From an uncultured Alphaproteobacteria bacterium (GTDB lineage Bacteria > Pseudomonadota > Alphaproteobacteria > Rs-D84): a DNA stretch of 35,399 nucleotides. The stretch is taken from positions 444,132 through 479,530 of the forward strand of contig CATOOF010000001.1 in NCBI GenBank assembly GCA_951801825.1, read 5' to 3'. The notes under the pieces were generated by a model. The model made no database searches and had not been told where the DNA came from. It was given only the letters and a program-made list of their open reading frames with translations. Positions 8,251 through 16,504 of this stretch are shown in pieces; position 1 is the first letter of the stretch; each line of letters opens with the position of its first letter. The translations under genes and the position numbers were made by a program.

Positions 8251-8279
8251 AAAAAGCGCTTTTATCATAGCGCTTTTTT
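8251..8279 (-). terminator. Terminator after the gene at 8297
   Basis: Stem AAAAGCGC/GCGCTTTT with a 10-base loop and a U-rich tail on the minus strand. Confidence 0.75.
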
Positions 8280-8296
8280 GTTTCCCCGTCCAATGT

Positions 8297-8518
8297 TTAT
8301 TTTGAGTTGTTTGACCGGTACATCGCCATTTTTACCAGATTATTGTATTGGGCCATAACCTGTGCGTTATGGGCGGATGTCGGCGCCGATAATTTAGAAT
8401 AGCCGCCCAGCACATCCCTGGCATGCTTTAAATTGCGTGCCAATGCATTGTCGCCATCTTCTTCGGCGGTGCGAATCCATTCGTTAATCTGATTCATTGC
8501 CTTTTCGTATTGTGTCAT
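8297..8518 (-). CDS. Small helical protein, unknown function
   Basis: A 73-residue, mostly helical soluble protein (MTQYEKAMNQINEWIRTAEE start, HARDVLGGYSKL middle). No signal peptide or membrane helix is visible and no family was recognised. It starts ten bases after the stop of the lipoprotein gene at 8529, with AAAAGGTAA-like purine-rich sequence upstream of the ATG, and a terminator follows at 8251-8279. The two genes therefore probably share a transcript. Confidence 0.6.
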   Translation of the reverse strand: MTQYEKAMNQINEWIRTAEEDGDNALARNLKHARDVLGGYSKLSAPTSAHNAQVMAQYNNLVKMAMYRSNNSK

Positions 8519-8528
8519 TTTTTACCTT

Positions 8529-9092
8529 TTAGTTGGCATATACGCAACGGAAACCGTATTCGCGCATGGTCGCGCCTTCTGCCTCTATCCGATAGTCAAA
8601 AAATGGGGTGGGGCGCATCGCATCAAATGATGGTCTGTCATAAACCATTACGATACTGTCCGCATTGCGGCCGCATACCCTTTTCATCTCGTAATCGGCG
8701 ACCTTTGCTAAAATAGTACGCGCATCGCCGTCAATATCCATCCCGTCCGCGTTCTGCATCAGGCGCAGGCGCATTTCGCGCATGTCTGTATTTCCCAACA
8801 GTATTTGTACGCGAACCATTGCCCCCTTATATTCCTGCCAGCGTGTTTCCATGCGTGCCGTAGTCCAGCGATTGCTGTTTTGTTCTTTTTCTTCGGCTGT
8901 CTTGGGTTTGTATGAATCGATATTGGCATATTGGTTGTCGGACTGCATAAACTCGCTGCTGCGTTCGTTATACAGTGGCGCATCGGGTCCGCCCTGGGCA
9001 AAGTCAGTTGTATTATACGGTGCGTCCTTGTCTGTGTTACAGCCCGCCAACAGCGCGCCAGACATAATCGCAAAAATCATGAATTTTTTCAT
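8529..9092 (-). CDS. Lipoprotein of unknown function
   Basis: A 187-residue protein from the ATG at 9092, chosen because it opens a clean lipoprotein signal (MKKFMIFAIMSGALLAGC; Cys18). The mature part is charged and rich in Arg, Met and Asn (KMRLRLMQNADG-like helices), with a C-terminal pair of cysteines (KRVCGRN, FRCVYAN) that could form a disulfide. It is divergent from virB11, which starts 75 bp away. Small lipoproteins often accompany type IV secretion genes, but there is no sequence evidence that this is VirB7. Confidence 0.65.
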   Translation of the reverse strand: MKKFMIFAIMSGALLAGCNTDKDAPYNTTDFAQGGPDAPLYNERSSEFMQSDNQYANIDSYKPKTAEEKEQNSNRWTTARMETRWQEYKGAMVRVQILLGNTDMREMRLRLMQNADGMDIDGDARTILAKVADYEMKRVCGRNADSIVMVYDRPSFDAMRPTPFFDYRIEAEGATMREYGFRCVYAN

Positions 9093-9167
9093 ATACGTCT
9101 CTCTTTTTTTTAATTTTATCAAATAAAGCTTTTTGATTCAAGAGAGGATTTATGATAAAATCATAGT

Positions 9168-10127
9168 ATGGCTAATGTTGTGCTGGAATCTTTGTTGCGT
9201 CCCTTGGAAGAGTTTTATAAACCTTCATTTGTTGAAGAAATTGCAATAAACCGCGCGGGCGAGGTTTGGATGCGTCTGCATGGTTCGCGCGTGCCCTGGG
9301 TTGCATACAAGGCTGAAAATTTAAGCAAGCAGTATTTGGTAGATTTGATTCATACGGTCGCAAATATTTACGAGCGGCCATTTAATCCCACGCACGGCGT
9401 GCCTGTTGTATATGCCACATTGCCGGGCAACCACCGTTTTTCGGCGATTGCCGGCCCAAATGTTCAATATGATGAAGATGATGTGACGGGCGGTGTTGCA
9501 ATGAATATACGCGGTGGCAATGCCCCCGAAACCAGTTTCGAGAACTATCACCTAAAGCGTGGCGAAGAGTTGCTTAAGGTAAAGCCGCGTGAAACCGTTC
9601 GCCCCGATGACCCGTACGAGCGTTTAATGACCGCCATAAACGACGGCAGTCCGATTTTAATCAGTGGTGCGACCGCCACCGGTAAGACGACGTTTTTGAA
9701 CCACATGCTGAAACTGATTGACCAAAACAGTCGTGTTATAACGGTCGAAGATGCACGCGAAATCCGGGTGCCCCAGGCTAATCGTGTACATTTTGTTTTG
9801 TCGCGTACCGAACAGAATAATGATTTTAATTATGCGCGCCTGTTGGATTTGGTTGTTCGTATGACGCCTGATGTCATCATTGGCGGGGAAATATCAACGG
9901 ATAATGCATCTGTTTTGTGGGAAATGTTGGGGACAGGGCACGACCACTTTTATACGACCATTCACGCCGAAAGCGCGGATGCCGCATATGCCGCGTTTGC
10001 CGACCGTATTTTGCATACCCAGCCTGCATACAACCGTACAGATTTGATTGCGGAAATGAAAAAGAAAATCCGTGTTGTACAATTGTCTCGTGATGGTGCA
10101 CTGCGTGCCGTGACAGAGGTTGTATAA
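9168..10127 (+). CDS. virB11: VirB11-type secretion ATPase
   Basis: A hexameric ATPase that powers type IV secretion from the cytoplasmic side. The 319 residues hold an N-terminal domain with the NRAGEVWM motif, Walker A GATATGKT (167-174), an Asp box (ITVEDAREI), Walker B DVIIGGEI (235-242) and a His box GTGHDHFYTTIHA. Length and order match VirB11 rather than PilT or GspE. No other vir gene is adjacent, so the machine would be encoded in several loci, as in Rickettsiales. There is no obvious Shine-Dalgarno sequence, and an AT-rich -10-like element lies immediately before the ATG. Confidence 0.93.
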   Translation: MANVVLESLLRPLEEFYKPSFVEEIAINRAGEVWMRLHGSRVPWVAYKAENLSKQYLVDLIHTVANIYERPFNPTHGVPVVYATLPGNHRFSAIAGPNVQYDEDDVTGGVAMNIRGGNAPETSFENYHLKRGEELLKVKPRETVRPDDPYERLMTAINDGSPILISGATATGKTTFLNHMLKLIDQNSRVITVEDAREIRVPQANRVHFVLSRTEQNNDFNYARLLDLVVRMTPDVIIGGEISTDNASVLWEMLGTGHDHFYTTIHAESADAAYAAFADRILHTQPAYNRTDLIAEMKKKIRVVQLSRDGALRAVTEVV

Positions 10128-10160
10128 CATATGGATATATACCCAATTCCAATCGGTGGC

Positions 10161-10188
10161 TTGTGTTTTTGAAGTTTTGTGTTATAAT
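10161..10188 (+). promoter_or_regulatory. Sigma-70-type promoter for the gene at 10235
   Basis: TTGTGT (10161-10166), a 16-base spacer and TATAAT (10183-10188). The predicted start lies about 40 bases before the gene at 10235. Confidence 0.65.
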
Positions 10189-10234
10189 TACTAAGATTTT
10201 AACAGCAAGTTCATTAAACTAAAAAGGAAAACAA

Positions 10235-10486
10235 ATGGCAGAACAGAAATTTGAATGGCTGGATGATGCGCTGGCAAATGCCAAGACGGATAAAGAACGC
10301 GAACAGATTCTGAAAGATTACGAGGCGCAGAAAGTTGCCCGTGCTCAGCGCGTCGAAGAAGAGCGTCTGAATAGTCCAACCATGATTGACAAGTTTATGA
10401 AAGGTATTGCGGCGATTAAAAAGAAAATGTTTAAAAATAATGCCAAGAATAGAAGCATTTCTCAAAATCAACAGCACACACGTTAA
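10235..10486 (+). CDS. Small charged helical protein, unknown function
   Basis: An 83-residue soluble, highly charged protein (MAEQKFEWLDDALANAKTDK onward) with a basic C-terminus (IAAIKKKMFKNNAK). AAAAAGGAAAA sits seven bases before the ATG. It has its own promoter with a consensus TATAAT and a terminator directly after the stop, so it is a monocistronic and probably well expressed unit. The family was not recognised. Confidence 0.6.
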   Translation: MAEQKFEWLDDALANAKTDKEREQILKDYEAQKVARAQRVEEERLNSPTMIDKFMKGIAAIKKKMFKNNAKNRSISQNQQHTR

Positions 10487-10488
10487 TA

Positions 10489-10515
10489 AAAATCCCGCCA
10501 ATTGGCGGGATTTTA
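10489..10515. terminator. Bidirectional intrinsic terminator
   Basis: Perfect stem AAAATCCCGCC / GGCGGGATTTT with loop AATT, serving the convergent genes at 10235 and 10513. Confidence 0.85.
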
Positions 10516-11199
10516 GTTTGTATAAAAACATTTGCCGCCGGTTATTGTCCAGCTGCCCGTGGTATCAGAACCCTTGCTGTCTTCTGGCAGGTAACAGCTG
10601 GTTATCGCCGTGGCACCGGCGCTGGCGGTTGTGCCGTATACGCCGCCCGATGCCGGACAGCGTGTGCAGCCCGACGTTCCGTTCGTGCTGTTTCCATAAT
10701 ATCCCTTGGCGCAACGATAGCTAGTCGATTCTTTACATGTAGGGGTTTCTGAAGTGCATTCACAATGTCTGAGGACCCTTTTTTCATATCCGGTACCCGC
10801 GGCGGTATAATCTGGGTCATTCGAGCAGTTGGAGCAACTGCAGTCGCAAAATGGAAACCCTATTTGCATTACAAAGCCAGTCTGCTTGCATGGATTTATT
10901 CTATAGCTATTAGTTGTGCTGTATCCGCTGCGGCATTTTGTGCAGTATCTAACACCATAGATTTTATTGTTTTGGTCCTTAAAACATTTAAGTTCCCCAT
11001 AGTTCTCGTCCATGGTTTGTTGCTCACAATTTGGGTCGCTAATAGTAGTATAGTCTGTCAAGCCGCTCATACCTGTAGATGGGCAGGTGGTTTCATCGCA
11101 GCTTGGGTTGGCTGTACCGCCGCCGCCCCATGATACGGCCAACGCTGGCGGTGTAATGATGTAAAGTGCCATCGGCAAAATTACTTTTATTTTGTTCAT
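10513..11199 (-). CDS. Secreted cysteine-rich protein
   Basis: A 228-residue protein from the ATG at 11199 (AGGAGA eight bases upstream), with signal sequence MNKIKVILPMALYIITPPAL and a likely cut after AVS or ALA. The mature part has about 26 cysteines in short CxxC-like modules (CTKCRSGYSTT, CDCSCSNC, CAKGYYGN, CTRCPASGGVYGTT, ITSCYLP), so it should be heavily disulfide-bonded outside the cytoplasm. Similar CxxGYY repeats appear in the protein at 20451. Expression is probably controlled by the attenuator-like RNA at 11223-11438. No function was recognised. Confidence 0.7.
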   Translation of the reverse strand: MNKIKVILPMALYIITPPALAVSWGGGGTANPSCDETTCPSTGMSGLTDYTTISDPNCEQQTMDENYGELKCFKDQNNKIYGVRYCTKCRSGYSTTNSYRINPCKQTGFVMQIGFPFCDCSCSNCSNDPDYTAAGTGYEKRVLRHCECTSETPTCKESTSYRCAKGYYGNSTNGTSGCTRCPASGGVYGTTASAGATAITSCYLPEDSKGSDTTGSWTITGGKCFYTN

Positions 11200-11222
11200 T
11201 TGTTCAATCTCCTGTTTTTTTT

Positions 11223-11438
11223 CAAACGAAAAAACCACCAAAAAAGGTGGTCAGGAGGTTGACTACAATCCTAAGAATTGTGTGCTTATTCAATATATTC
11301 GCAACCCTCCTGACCCCGCGGGCTCAGGAGTTTGTTTTACGTCGCAATATTAAAATGGGCGCATTATGCGCGCCTTAGGTTTGTATTCCGACGCTTAGGC
11401 AGAGGTAGTCACACCTCATTACCGGAACGCCCGGTAAC
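11223..11438 (-). ncRNA. Attenuator-like leader RNA, copy D
   Basis: The 5' leader of the Cys-rich gene at 10513. It starts with hairpin TTACCGG/CCGGTAA. The arms read on the minus strand are a1 CTCCTGA (11324-11330), a2 GGTCAGGAGG (11306-11315), core GAATATATTGAATAAGC (11284-11300), a3 CCTCCTGACC (11249-11258) and terminator ACCACC/GGTGGT plus U6 (11229-11251). a3 shares its last three bases with the terminator arm, so a2:a3 pairing and termination exclude each other. Relative to the other copies the arms changed together (GTTGGAG to GTCAGGAG and its complement), which supports the pairing. Confidence 0.75.
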
Positions 11439-11444
11439 ATTAGA

Positions 11445-11473
11445 ATTATATACTGCCGGTCGTTTAAACACAA
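11445..11473 (-). promoter_or_regulatory. Promoter of leader RNA copy D
   Basis: On the minus strand TTGTGT (11473-11468), a 17-base spacer and TATAAT (11450-11445). The predicted start at about 11438 is just before the 5' hairpin of the leader. Confidence 0.75.
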
Positions 11474-11479
11474 GATTAA

Positions 11480-11505
11480 AAAAAGCCCCTATTTCGGGGC
11501 TTTTT
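11480..11505. terminator. Intrinsic terminator after the gene at 11508
   Basis: Stem AAAAAGCCCC / GGGGCTTTTT with loop TATTTC, placed at the 3' end of the minus-strand gene at 11508. Confidence 0.85.
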
Positions 11506-11507
11506 CT

Positions 11508-11840
11508 TTATTTGTCTTTTAACAATTTTGCCTTCATTTTGTCATACTCGGCCTTTGATATAACCTTGGACTTGTATAGTTTGGCCAGTTTTTCCAAATC
11601 GTCCAGACGGTTGCCACAGGAACAGCTGCCGTCGCCATTCCACGCCAGCGCGAGTATCAGTGCCGCAAACCATGTAATGCCGAAAAATATCCCCAGCCAC
11701 GATAAAATCACAATAATTGTTTTCTGTGTTCCGCATATCCCGCGTGCATTTGCAACCATCACCGGAATACAGATAATCGCGCATACAAACGCACACAACA
11801 GCATGAACATAAAGAACAGTGCCAAATATTCTATAAACAT
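11508..11840 (-). CDS. Superinfection-immunity-like membrane protein with SHOCT tail
   Basis: A 110-residue protein with two or three membrane helices (LALFFMFMLLCAFVCAIICI, then IIVILSWLGIFFGITWFAALILALAW) matching the T4 Imm-type superinfection immunity family, in which the membrane part can block phage DNA entry. A SHOCT-type C-terminal helix pair follows (LDDLEKLAKLYKSKVISKAEYDKMKAKLL). In bacteria this fusion is common and a defence role is not proven. It has its own terminator, and GGGG lies upstream of the ATG. Confidence 0.75.
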   Translation of the reverse strand: MFIEYLALFFMFMLLCAFVCAIICIPVMVANARGICGTQKTIIVILSWLGIFFGITWFAALILALAWNGDGSCSCGNRLDDLEKLAKLYKSKVISKAEYDKMKAKLLKDK

Positions 11841-11897
11841 ATTTCCCCTCTTTGTTAATTGATATAATTATAGTGGAAATATTCCTAAATTCAATAT

Positions 11898-14108
11898 TTA
11901 TATGAAATTCTGTGGGCCGACATCAATTTTGACGCGAATATTTACAGGTGGCCTGACCTTTGCAACCCAGTTGGCAACAATCGGTTGCAGATTGGCGCGT
12001 GCATCGCCGGATATTAAAAAGCGCATGCGATACCAATTTCGAATCTGGTAAATCTGGGCGGGTACCGGTCCCATTATTCGCCCTCCCGCCAGCGCCGGTG
12101 CCGCCGCCGCCAGGTCTGCGCAAAAACGCTGCAGTACGGATTCTTTTTGGCCTTCTACAATTACTGCAACCAGCTGTCCGAACGGTGGCATTTTTGCCAT
12201 GCGCCGCGCATCCAAATCGGCGTCCATAAACGCATCGCGGTCGCCTGCACATATGGCCCGTAAAACAGGGTTGTCTGGCTGGTATGTCTGCATCAGTACG
12301 CGTCCCGGGCATTCCCCGCGTCCGGCGCGTCCGGCCACCTGAAACAGCTGTTGGAAAGTATGCTCTGCCGCGCGAAAATCAGTTCCGAACAGGCCCATGT
12401 CCGCATCCACAACCCCAACCAGGGTCAGGTTTGGAAAATGGTGTCCCTTGGCCAGTATTTGGGTTCCTATCACGATGTCGATTTCGCCATCTTCCATTTT
12501 ATGGACCAGACGTTCCAGTGCCGCGCGTGATAGTATTGTGTCACTGGATACGCATGCGGTGCGTGCCCCCGGGAATTTGGCCGCTATTTCTTCTTCTATT
12601 TTTTCCAGGCCGGCCCCGCGTGATGAAATCGGCCCGCCGCAATCGGGGCATGTCGTCGGCATCGGCGCTGTTCGACCGCACATATGGCACAGCAGTTTTC
12701 CCAGCCTTTTATGATATGTCATTGCCACACTGCAATCAGGGCAGGTTGCCACGAAACCGCACTTTTTACATTGTATTATCGGGGCAAATCCGCGTCTGTT
12801 TATAAACAACAGCGCCTGGCGCCCCGCGTCCAATGTTTCGCCAATCGCCCCGCATAATTCCGGACTCAGATTCCCTGGGGTTTCATCTGCATCGGATGCG
12901 GTCTGGGCGCGGTATGGTTCCGGTCGGCTGTTTCGCAAATCAATAGTTGCGATTGAGGGCAGGCGCGCCCCGCCAAATCGTGATGTCAGGCGCAGGTGGT
13001 TGTATCGTCCAGCGGCGGCATTGTTTAATGTTTCCGCGGCCGGGGTTGCGCTGGCCAAAACAATGGGGAAGCCGGAAATTTTTGCACGCAAAACAGCCAT
13101 GTCGCGTGCATGATAGTTTCCCATGTCTTCCTGTTTGTATGATGTGTCATGCTCTTCATCGACAACAATCAGTCCGATTTTTTGCCACGGCAGAAACAGT
13201 GCACTGCGTGTGCCAACAACCATTTTTATATCGCCGCGTGCGACGCCGCGCCAAATTTCGCGCCGCCGGGCCGCGGTCAGATTACTGTGCCATACAACGG
13301 GCGGCGCCCCGAAACGACGTGTAAACCGGTCCATGAATTGGGCGGTCAGGGCAATTTCTGGCATCATTAACAATACAGCGCCCCCGCGGCTGTATGCGCG
13401 CCATGCGGCATCAAAATAAACCTGGGTTTTGCCACTGCCGGTAATGCCGTCCAACAGATGGACCGAGAACCCGCCGCCCGATATTGCGTCGCCGATTTTA
13501 TCGGCGGCCGCCTGCTGTTCGGCATTCAGGGTAACCGTGCCCGTGTCGCGGTATTCGTATTTAAACTCATCCAGTTCAACAGGTCGTGTCTCTGCCGGCA
13601 CCAATGCGCCATTTTTTATCATGGTGTTTATAACAGCGCGGCTTGTATGAGATATGTTTTCTATGTCATTGACAGACATCGGGGCGTAATCATTTGAATC
13701 AAACGCGTCTGCGACGGCCTGGCGCTGTTGTGTAATGCGGATGTTTGTTTGCGGGATGTATGTATACATTTGTTCCGTCCGCGGCGGGGAAAAAGCATCT
13801 GGAACATTTATAATCAGTCGCAATACCGCGCCGGGCGTCATCAGCGTCCATTCTGACATTCGCTGAATCCATTGCAAATCTGTGACGTCCATTTTCAGTG
13901 GGAACACCTTTTGGGTGTTTTTTATTTTTTCCACGGGTACCTTTCCGTCGGCGATGCCGTAAACCACACCGACGTATGGGCGGCCCATGACCGTCACGGA
14001 AACATAAGACCCAAGACCAGCCGGCGCGGATAAACGATAATCGTATCCGGTGTTAACCGCATTTGGAATCAAGATTTTTACAATATCGCCCGCATTGAAC
14101 ATAATCAT
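11898..14108 (-). CDS. priA: Primosomal replication helicase PriA
   Basis: PriA restarts stalled replication forks. The 736-residue protein has the normal domain set: an N-terminal DNA-binding domain, Walker A GITGSGKT (221-228), DEEH box (317-320), and eight zinc-binding cysteines (C447, C450, C456, C459, C474, C477, C487, C490). Helicase motif V/VI regions follow (VIGTQILAKGHHFP, FQVAGRAGRG). ATGs at 14108 and 14102 are both possible starts. It is divergent from the kinase-like gene at 14151, with a 42-bp AT-rich spacer between them. Confidence 0.97.
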   Translation of the reverse strand: MIMFNAGDIVKILIPNAVNTGYDYRLSAPAGLGSYVSVTVMGRPYVGVVYGIADGKVPVEKIKNTQKVFPLKMDVTDLQWIQRMSEWTLMTPGAVLRLIINVPDAFSPPRTEQMYTYIPQTNIRITQQRQAVADAFDSNDYAPMSVNDIENISHTSRAVINTMIKNGALVPAETRPVELDEFKYEYRDTGTVTLNAEQQAAADKIGDAISGGGFSVHLLDGITGSGKTQVYFDAAWRAYSRGGAVLLMMPEIALTAQFMDRFTRRFGAPPVVWHSNLTAARRREIWRGVARGDIKMVVGTRSALFLPWQKIGLIVVDEEHDTSYKQEDMGNYHARDMAVLRAKISGFPIVLASATPAAETLNNAAAGRYNHLRLTSRFGGARLPSIATIDLRNSRPEPYRAQTASDADETPGNLSPELCGAIGETLDAGRQALLFINRRGFAPIIQCKKCGFVATCPDCSVAMTYHKRLGKLLCHMCGRTAPMPTTCPDCGGPISSRGAGLEKIEEEIAAKFPGARTACVSSDTILSRAALERLVHKMEDGEIDIVIGTQILAKGHHFPNLTLVGVVDADMGLFGTDFRAAEHTFQQLFQVAGRAGRGECPGRVLMQTYQPDNPVLRAICAGDRDAFMDADLDARRMAKMPPFGQLVAVIVEGQKESVLQRFCADLAAAAPALAGGRIMGPVPAQIYQIRNWYRMRFLISGDARANLQPIVANWVAKVRPPVNIRVKIDVGPQNFI

Positions 14109-14150
14109 AAAATACTTGTTTTTTATCTTTTTTTCAATACCATTAATTTC

Positions 14151-14873
14151 ATGTGGAAGCAGTTTTTTGAAGTATGTGATTTTTTGTGTAATTTTATCCC
14201 CGGGGGTGCCCGCCGTGCGTCTGTGCGTCGTAAAAGTTTGTACGACTGGCGGAAAAAGTATAATGCATTGCGCGTCGCATACCCAGAGCTAAGCTTTCGC
14301 AATACCAAAATGATAAAGGGTGGCTGGAACATTGGTTTTATAGTTGACCGCAAATATGTTTTTAAAATTCGCAAATTTTATGATGAAAACATCCCCGCGA
14401 AAAAAATCATGCGTGAGGCGCGAATAACATCTGCCCTGGGGCCGGTGTCATCTGTTCGTATTCCGCGGATAGAGGTTGTACGCGCCGGCGGTTATACATT
14501 TTATAAATACGATTTTATTCCGGGGCGTAATATGAATACTTTTTCGCCGCGTACTATTGCATCGCATGCGTCGCGTTGGGGGGCGCAAATTGGTGAATTT
14601 ATACACTCGATACATACGGCGCGTCCTGATAACTTGGATGATTTAAAGGACCGTCCCGGCGATGGCTGGAATCATAACGATATCTGCAACAATGTCATAA
14701 TAGACCCAAAAACAATGAGTGTTGCCGGCGTAATTGATTGGGAATATTCAGGGTGGGGCACATTGGATACCGAATTTATGAACTGTGTCAGATTTTCAAA
14801 GAAAATAAAAGATTCCGGAATTTTAGAGCATATTACGAAAAAATATAATGATTTAGATACAAAATGTTCTTGA
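14151..14873 (+). CDS. APH/choline-kinase-like phosphotransferase
   Basis: A 240-residue kinase-fold protein. The N-terminal segment (NFIPGGARRASVRRK) resembles the linker seen in cell-surface glycan enzymes. It is followed by MIKGGWNIGFIV and the lysine in YVFKIRKF. The catalytic loop is HNDICNNVII, with the metal-binding Asp in VIDWEYSGWG, the standard aminoglycoside phosphotransferase/LPS-core kinase pattern. The substrate is unknown; a sugar or lipid A-core substrate is a reasonable guess, while antibiotic resistance is not indicated. It is shorter than most family members. Confidence 0.75.
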   Translation: MWKQFFEVCDFLCNFIPGGARRASVRRKSLYDWRKKYNALRVAYPELSFRNTKMIKGGWNIGFIVDRKYVFKIRKFYDENIPAKKIMREARITSALGPVSSVRIPRIEVVRAGGYTFYKYDFIPGRNMNTFSPRTIASHASRWGAQIGEFIHSIHTARPDNLDDLKDRPGDGWNHNDICNNVIIDPKTMSVAGVIDWEYSGWGTLDTEFMNCVRFSKKIKDSGILEHITKKYNDLDTKCS

Positions 14874-14898
14874 CAAAATGCATTTTATGTACTATGTT
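14870..14898 (+). promoter_or_regulatory. Promoter for the gene at 14937
   Basis: Consensus TTGACA (14870-14875), a 17-base spacer and TATGTT (14893-14898). It overlaps the stop codon of the preceding kinase-like gene, so the gene at 14937 has its own start. Confidence 0.75.
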
Positions 14899-14936
14899 TC
14901 TTGTAAAGATTAATTCGGAACCAAAGTGGGAAACAA

Positions 14937-15509
14937 ATGACACAAAAACGCAGCGCCTCTGATATTTTATTTTACGAATATCGTGAATATATAATTCGCC
15001 AGTTAATAAAAAACCATTATGCGCCTTCTTATGCGACGGTTGAGACGATGGGCCGCTGGTACAGTGATATTCCGTTTAAAACTCAAACGCTGAATATGTT
15101 GATAGAAAAATCAATATTGTTTATGCGTGTTATTAACGGCGATAACTCTAACACGACACATCCCGATTTCTTGAACGCGCTGACCAACAGAATGGTAAAT
15201 TATTTGGCCAAATACATGGTGCGTTCTAATATATTAGTCGCCAGTGGTGTGGCCAGCCAGGAAAAACGGCGTCTTGAATACGCCCGTGCCGAGGACAGCT
15301 TAAAGAAATCCTTGTATAGCGAATGTGAATATATACAGAAACTGTTTGCCAGTCAAAAGGCCAAGCGTAAATTACGCGCAGCGGGTGCCGCTGCGGTCGC
15401 GCGCGACCGTATTAACATTCAAAAAGATAAAGCCAAAAAGGCTTATCGTATGGCCTGCCAGGTTCACACAGAATTTATGGAAGCGCAAAATATTACCAGA
15501 AAGAAATAA
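14937..15509 (+). CDS. Helical protein of unknown function
   Basis: A 190-residue, mostly alpha-helical soluble protein with a strongly basic C-terminal half (SQKAKRKLRAAG, KDKAKKAYRMAC). No signal peptide, membrane segment or known motif is visible. The basic, coiled-coil-like C-terminus could bind nucleic acid, but this is speculation. It is expressed from a near-consensus promoter that lies inside the end of the previous gene. It is convergent with miaA, with only six bases between them and no clear terminator. Confidence 0.6.
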   Translation: MTQKRSASDILFYEYREYIIRQLIKNHYAPSYATVETMGRWYSDIPFKTQTLNMLIEKSILFMRVINGDNSNTTHPDFLNALTNRMVNYLAKYMVRSNILVASGVASQEKRRLEYARAEDSLKKSLYSECEYIQKLFASQKAKRKLRAAGAAAVARDRINIQKDKAKKAYRMACQVHTEFMEAQNITRKK

Positions 15510-15515
15510 TATTCA

Positions 15516-16403
15516 TTATTGTTTTGCCGCATCAATATCGTTATCGGTTGCGATGCGGCATATTTTTATGTCCGGGTTAAACTGCGTACGAAACCAGGTC
15601 CGCTGGCGCTTGGCATATTGATTTGTTTTTGTAATCCAGTTTTTAATGCATTCTTCGCGTGATATTTGGCCGCGAACATACGCGCACAGCTGGGACGCAC
15701 CTATTGCGCGCCGCGGGTCCCAGTTGCTGTCGATTATGCGATTGGCCTCGGCCTCGGCGCCACCGTCCAGCATTTCAGGAATGCGCCGTGCAATTCTTTC
15801 ATGCAATATATCGGTGGGCGGATTAATTAAAATACGCCGTGCGTTCGGGCATATCGCCCCGCTGCGGGGCATTGATTGAAATTCTGATATTTGACGGCCT
15901 GTTTGAAAAAATACTTCCAGTGCGCGGGCGGTGCGCTGGGGGTCTGTTGGCTTAAAGTCAGGTCCCAATATTTTGCGCGCGCCCGCAATGTCGGTGGCAA
16001 CCATTTCCCGTGCCCGTTGGCGAATGTCAGCATCAATATCGGGCATTGGCGAAATTCCATTAACAATGGCGTTTATATAGTATCCTGTCCCGCCAACAAA
16101 TATCGCGGGCCGCCCGTTTGATATCGCATCCTGGTATTCATTGCGTGCCATTTCCAGATAATCGGCCACTGATATTTGTTCGCTTAAATCCAATACAGAA
16201 AACAGTCTATACGGCACGCCGTCAATATCAGGAGTGATGCTGCGGCCGGCAAATGGACTGGCGGCGATATTTTCAATTCCGCGGTATATCTGAACACTGT
16301 CACAGTTTATTATCACGCCCCCGATGCGCCCGGCCAGGCGGTGCGCAAAGTCCGATTTCCCCGATGCTGTGGGGCCTGTGATAATGTATGCGTTATAAGT
16401 CAT
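15516..16403 (-). CDS. miaA: tRNA dimethylallyltransferase
   Basis: Transfers a dimethylallyl group to A37 of tRNAs that read U-starting codons. From the ATG at 16403 the protein has 295 residues, normal for MiaA. P-loop GPTASGKS (10-17), DSVQIYRG (about 35-42) and GGTGYYINAIVNGI are all present. A TTG two codons upstream is an alternative start. No Shine-Dalgarno sequence is obvious. It is divergent from gap, with about 100 bp of AT-rich promoter DNA between. Confidence 0.95.
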   Translation of the reverse strand: MTYNAYIITGPTASGKSDFAHRLAGRIGGVIINCDSVQIYRGIENIAASPFAGRSITPDIDGVPYRLFSVLDLSEQISVADYLEMARNEYQDAISNGRPAIFVGGTGYYINAIVNGISPMPDIDADIRQRAREMVATDIAGARKILGPDFKPTDPQRTARALEVFFQTGRQISEFQSMPRSGAICPNARRILINPPTDILHERIARRIPEMLDGGAEAEANRIIDSNWDPRRAIGASQLCAYVRGQISREECIKNWITKTNQYAKRQRTWFRTQFNPDIKICRIATDNDIDAAKQ

Positions 16404-16440
16404 TGACAAAAAGTATAAATATCAAAAATGTAAAATTCAA

Positions 16441-16470
16441 TTGTAATATTTAAAATAATGGTGCTAGAAT
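16441..16470 (+). promoter_or_regulatory. Probable gap promoter
   Basis: TTGTAA (16441-16446), an 18-base spacer and TAGAAT (16465-16470), about 35 bases before the gap start codon and its GAAAGGAA ribosome-binding site. Confidence 0.6.
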
Positions 16471-16504
16471 AGGTTTGTCCAATAAAAAAAGAAAGGAAAT
16501 AATT

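Noticed and set aside
11223-11438. T-box or other known riboswitch
   Set aside because: No T-box sequence, no specifier loop, and none of the consensus motifs of common riboswitches that I can recall.
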